From Holosporales bacterium (GTDB taxonomy: Bacteria; Pseudomonadota; Alphaproteobacteria; Paracaedibacterales; CANFPP01): a stretch of DNA of 64,000 nt. A model generated the notes under the pieces. That model ran no database searches and had not been told where the DNA came from. It saw only the letters and a program-made list of their open reading frames with translations. This document shows positions 63,102-64,000 of this stretch, in pieces. The DNA lies in the NCBI GenBank assembly GCA_947449005.1, contig CANFPP010000006.1, positions 1 to 64,000 of the forward strand. Direction: 5' to 3'. Made by a program: the position numbers and the translations under genes. The stretch's first letter is position 1. Each line of letters starts with the position of its first letter.

Positions 63102-63714
63102 TTATACGTTCCCTTACATTTGTAATTTTTACTATGACGCTATCCGAAGATGTTATGCTTTGGTATTTTTCTATGTCAAAAAGCCAGTTCTCGCGTGCCG
63201 TGACCTCTTCTGAGGTAAAGTTTTGACCTTTGTGAAAGATTCCAATCGGATTTGTTTCACGTGAAACATCTATCATATATCTTAGAAGAAGTGACAAAGA
63301 ACAGCAAGCTCTAGATACAAAGATGTCGTATTTATTTTTTACAGTTTCTATGCGTTCATTTTTTATTAAAACCTTTGTTTTAGTGATTCTTGAGATTTCA
63401 GACAGAAATATTACTTTCTTAACATTTGATTCAAAAAGCGTTACATTCTGATATCCCATCATCGCTAAGATCATTCCAGGAAAGCCTGCGCCTGTGCCAA
63501 TATCTGCGATTGATAGGTTTTTGTTTTGAACATGTTGGCAGAGCTGCAATGAGTCGATAATATGTCTTTCGTAAAAGTCACTTTGTGTTTTTTCTTGGAT
63601 AAGTGACATTTTTTGATTCCACTTTTCAAGTTCCTTGAAATATGTGTCAAATAAAGAAATTGTTTCACGTGAAACATTTAAGGTCTCTATGAGGTTGAGG
63701 TGCATTTGTTCCAT
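63094..63714 (-). CDS. rsmG: 16S rRNA 7-methylguanosine methyltransferase RsmG (GidB)
   Basis: A 206-residue RsmG. IADIGTGAGFPGMILAMMG is the SAM-binding motif I, and the FESNVKKVIFLSEI and FVSRACCSLSLLLRYMID segments fit the family. Twice the peptide VSRET appears, because the gene hosts two perfect parS sites. Start at 63714, with a second Met three codons later. It sits upstream of parA as in most bacteria. Confidence 0.95.
   Translation of the reverse strand: MEQMHLNLIETLNVSRETISLFDTYFKELEKWNQKMSLIQEKTQSDFYERHIIDSLQLCQHVQNKNLSIADIGTGAGFPGMILAMMGYQNVTLFESNVKKVIFLSEISRITKTKVLIKNERIETVKNKYDIFVSRACCSLSLLLRYMIDVSRETNPIGIFHKGQNFTSEEVTARENWLFDIEKYQSITSSDSVIVKITNVRERING
63253..63268. promoter_or_regulatory. 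parS site (perfect)
   Basis: TGTTTCACGTGAAACA, a perfect 16-bp palindrome and the universal ParB-binding site, lies inside rsmG where it encodes VSRET. Confidence 0.93.
63661..63676. promoter_or_regulatory. parS site (perfect)
   Basis: A second exact TGTTTCACGTGAAACA, 408 bp from the first, lies in the first codons of rsmG. Two sites promote ParB spreading and clamp loading. Confidence 0.93.
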
Positions 63715-63743
63715 TTGGTAGCCATCTCCAGGGATTTAGATTT

Positions 63744-63983
63744 TTAATTGGTAATAAACATGTCGTCCTTGTGAAGATCGTCTTTAATGCTGCGTGCATG
63801 AGTGGAATCTTCAGAAAGGATAATCAAGTCTTTTTGAGCATTAGCTGTGTTATATTTGTCAGCTTCCAACTCAGGAACTTCGGCTAATCTAGGGTAGTAT
63901 GGGATATCAACAGGTTCACGATCTACAAATTGACACGTAGATAGCGTTGTAAGCATTAAGAATGAAGCAATTCTAGAAATCAT
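63744..63983 (-). CDS. Small putative lipoprotein
   Basis: A 79-residue protein starting with a signal peptide MISRIASFLMLTTLSTCQF whose LSTC looks like a lipobox. The rest (DREPVDIPYYPRLAEVPELE and a charged tail) has no known motif. It lies 30 bp upstream of rsmG on the same strand, with an AGGCG-like Shine-Dalgarno region at the window edge. The function is unknown. Confidence 0.55.
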   Translation of the reverse strand: MISRIASFLMLTTLSTCQFVDREPVDIPYYPRLAEVPELEADKYNTANAQKDLIILSEDSTHARSIKDDLHKDDMFITN

Positions 63984-64000
63984 GGGAATATTTCGCCTCT

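Noticed and set aside
1-64000. tRNA, rRNA or CRISPR array
   Set aside because: No cloverleaf-type T-arm context, rRNA segment or regularly spaced direct repeats was seen on reading both strands; a program scan would be needed to exclude them.

Overview
The window is AT-rich bacterial DNA that reads as the origin-proximal part of an alphaproteobacterial chromosome. The gene order rho-hemJ-hemH-hemE | origin | dnaQ-secB-timA-mltA-smr is typical of that class, as are rsmG-parA-parB with internal parS sites and a TTAA-N7-TTAA (CtrA-type) box in the origin. The low GC, IS30 remnant, split type VI secretion cluster, toxin-antitoxin modules and decaying genes (secB, a NUDIX fragment) suggest a host-associated lineage such as Holosporales/Rickettsiales-like symbionts. 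That placement is inference; no 16S rRNA is present.

Layout. 1-421: the 3' end of an IS30-family transposase and a GC-rich repeat-like patch. 422-13352 (minus strand): one tight 14-gene operon for nucleotide-sugar synthesis. It starts with a heptose-type module (GmhA-like isomerase, GmhB-like phosphatase, transaldolase, HldE-like bifunctional enzyme with reversed domain order) and continues with four SDR epimerase/dehydratases, a Gfo/Idh/MocA oxidoreductase, a UDP-glucose-dehydrogenase-like protein lacking its catalytic cysteine, a methyltransferase, a TPP-dependent E1 alpha/beta pair and a NUDIX hydrolase. No glycosyltransferase is present, so the operon appears to make an unusual activated sugar used elsewhere.

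13477-20869: peroxiredoxin, an RMD1-family protein, lolD, a HAD-UbiA fusion, the cytochrome bc1 operon (petABC) and an exported unknown protein. 21219-28873 (plus): type VI secretion tssK-tssL-tssM-tssA, the membrane-complex and baseplate half of a T6SS. 28929-36471: alanine dehydrogenase, a Lon-like AAA protease, an endonuclease-type mutL and a large polytopic membrane protein.

36561-47305: the origin neighbourhood. rho and three haem genes point away from an intergenic region (40292-40634) with six DnaA-box-like 9-mers, one a perfect consensus, and a perfect CtrA box. Two large unknown exported proteins follow, then dnaQ, a secB interrupted by an in-frame stop, timA, mltA and smr. 47359-49755: a stability-module hotspot with a PIN-like protein, RelB/YafQ and YefM/YoeB modules, and a probable 6S RNA gene between the two modules.

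49834-59386: FKBP isomerase, MOSC protein, membrane protein, acetoacetyl-CoA reductase, an RND efflux pair, an outer-membrane barrel protein, def and fmt. 59440-59635 holds an unidentified, strongly structured element. 59676-63983 (minus): BON lipoprotein, yraN, rsmI, parB, parA, rsmG (two perfect parS sites inside) and a small lipoprotein. The parABS locus and the origin are about 23 kb apart.
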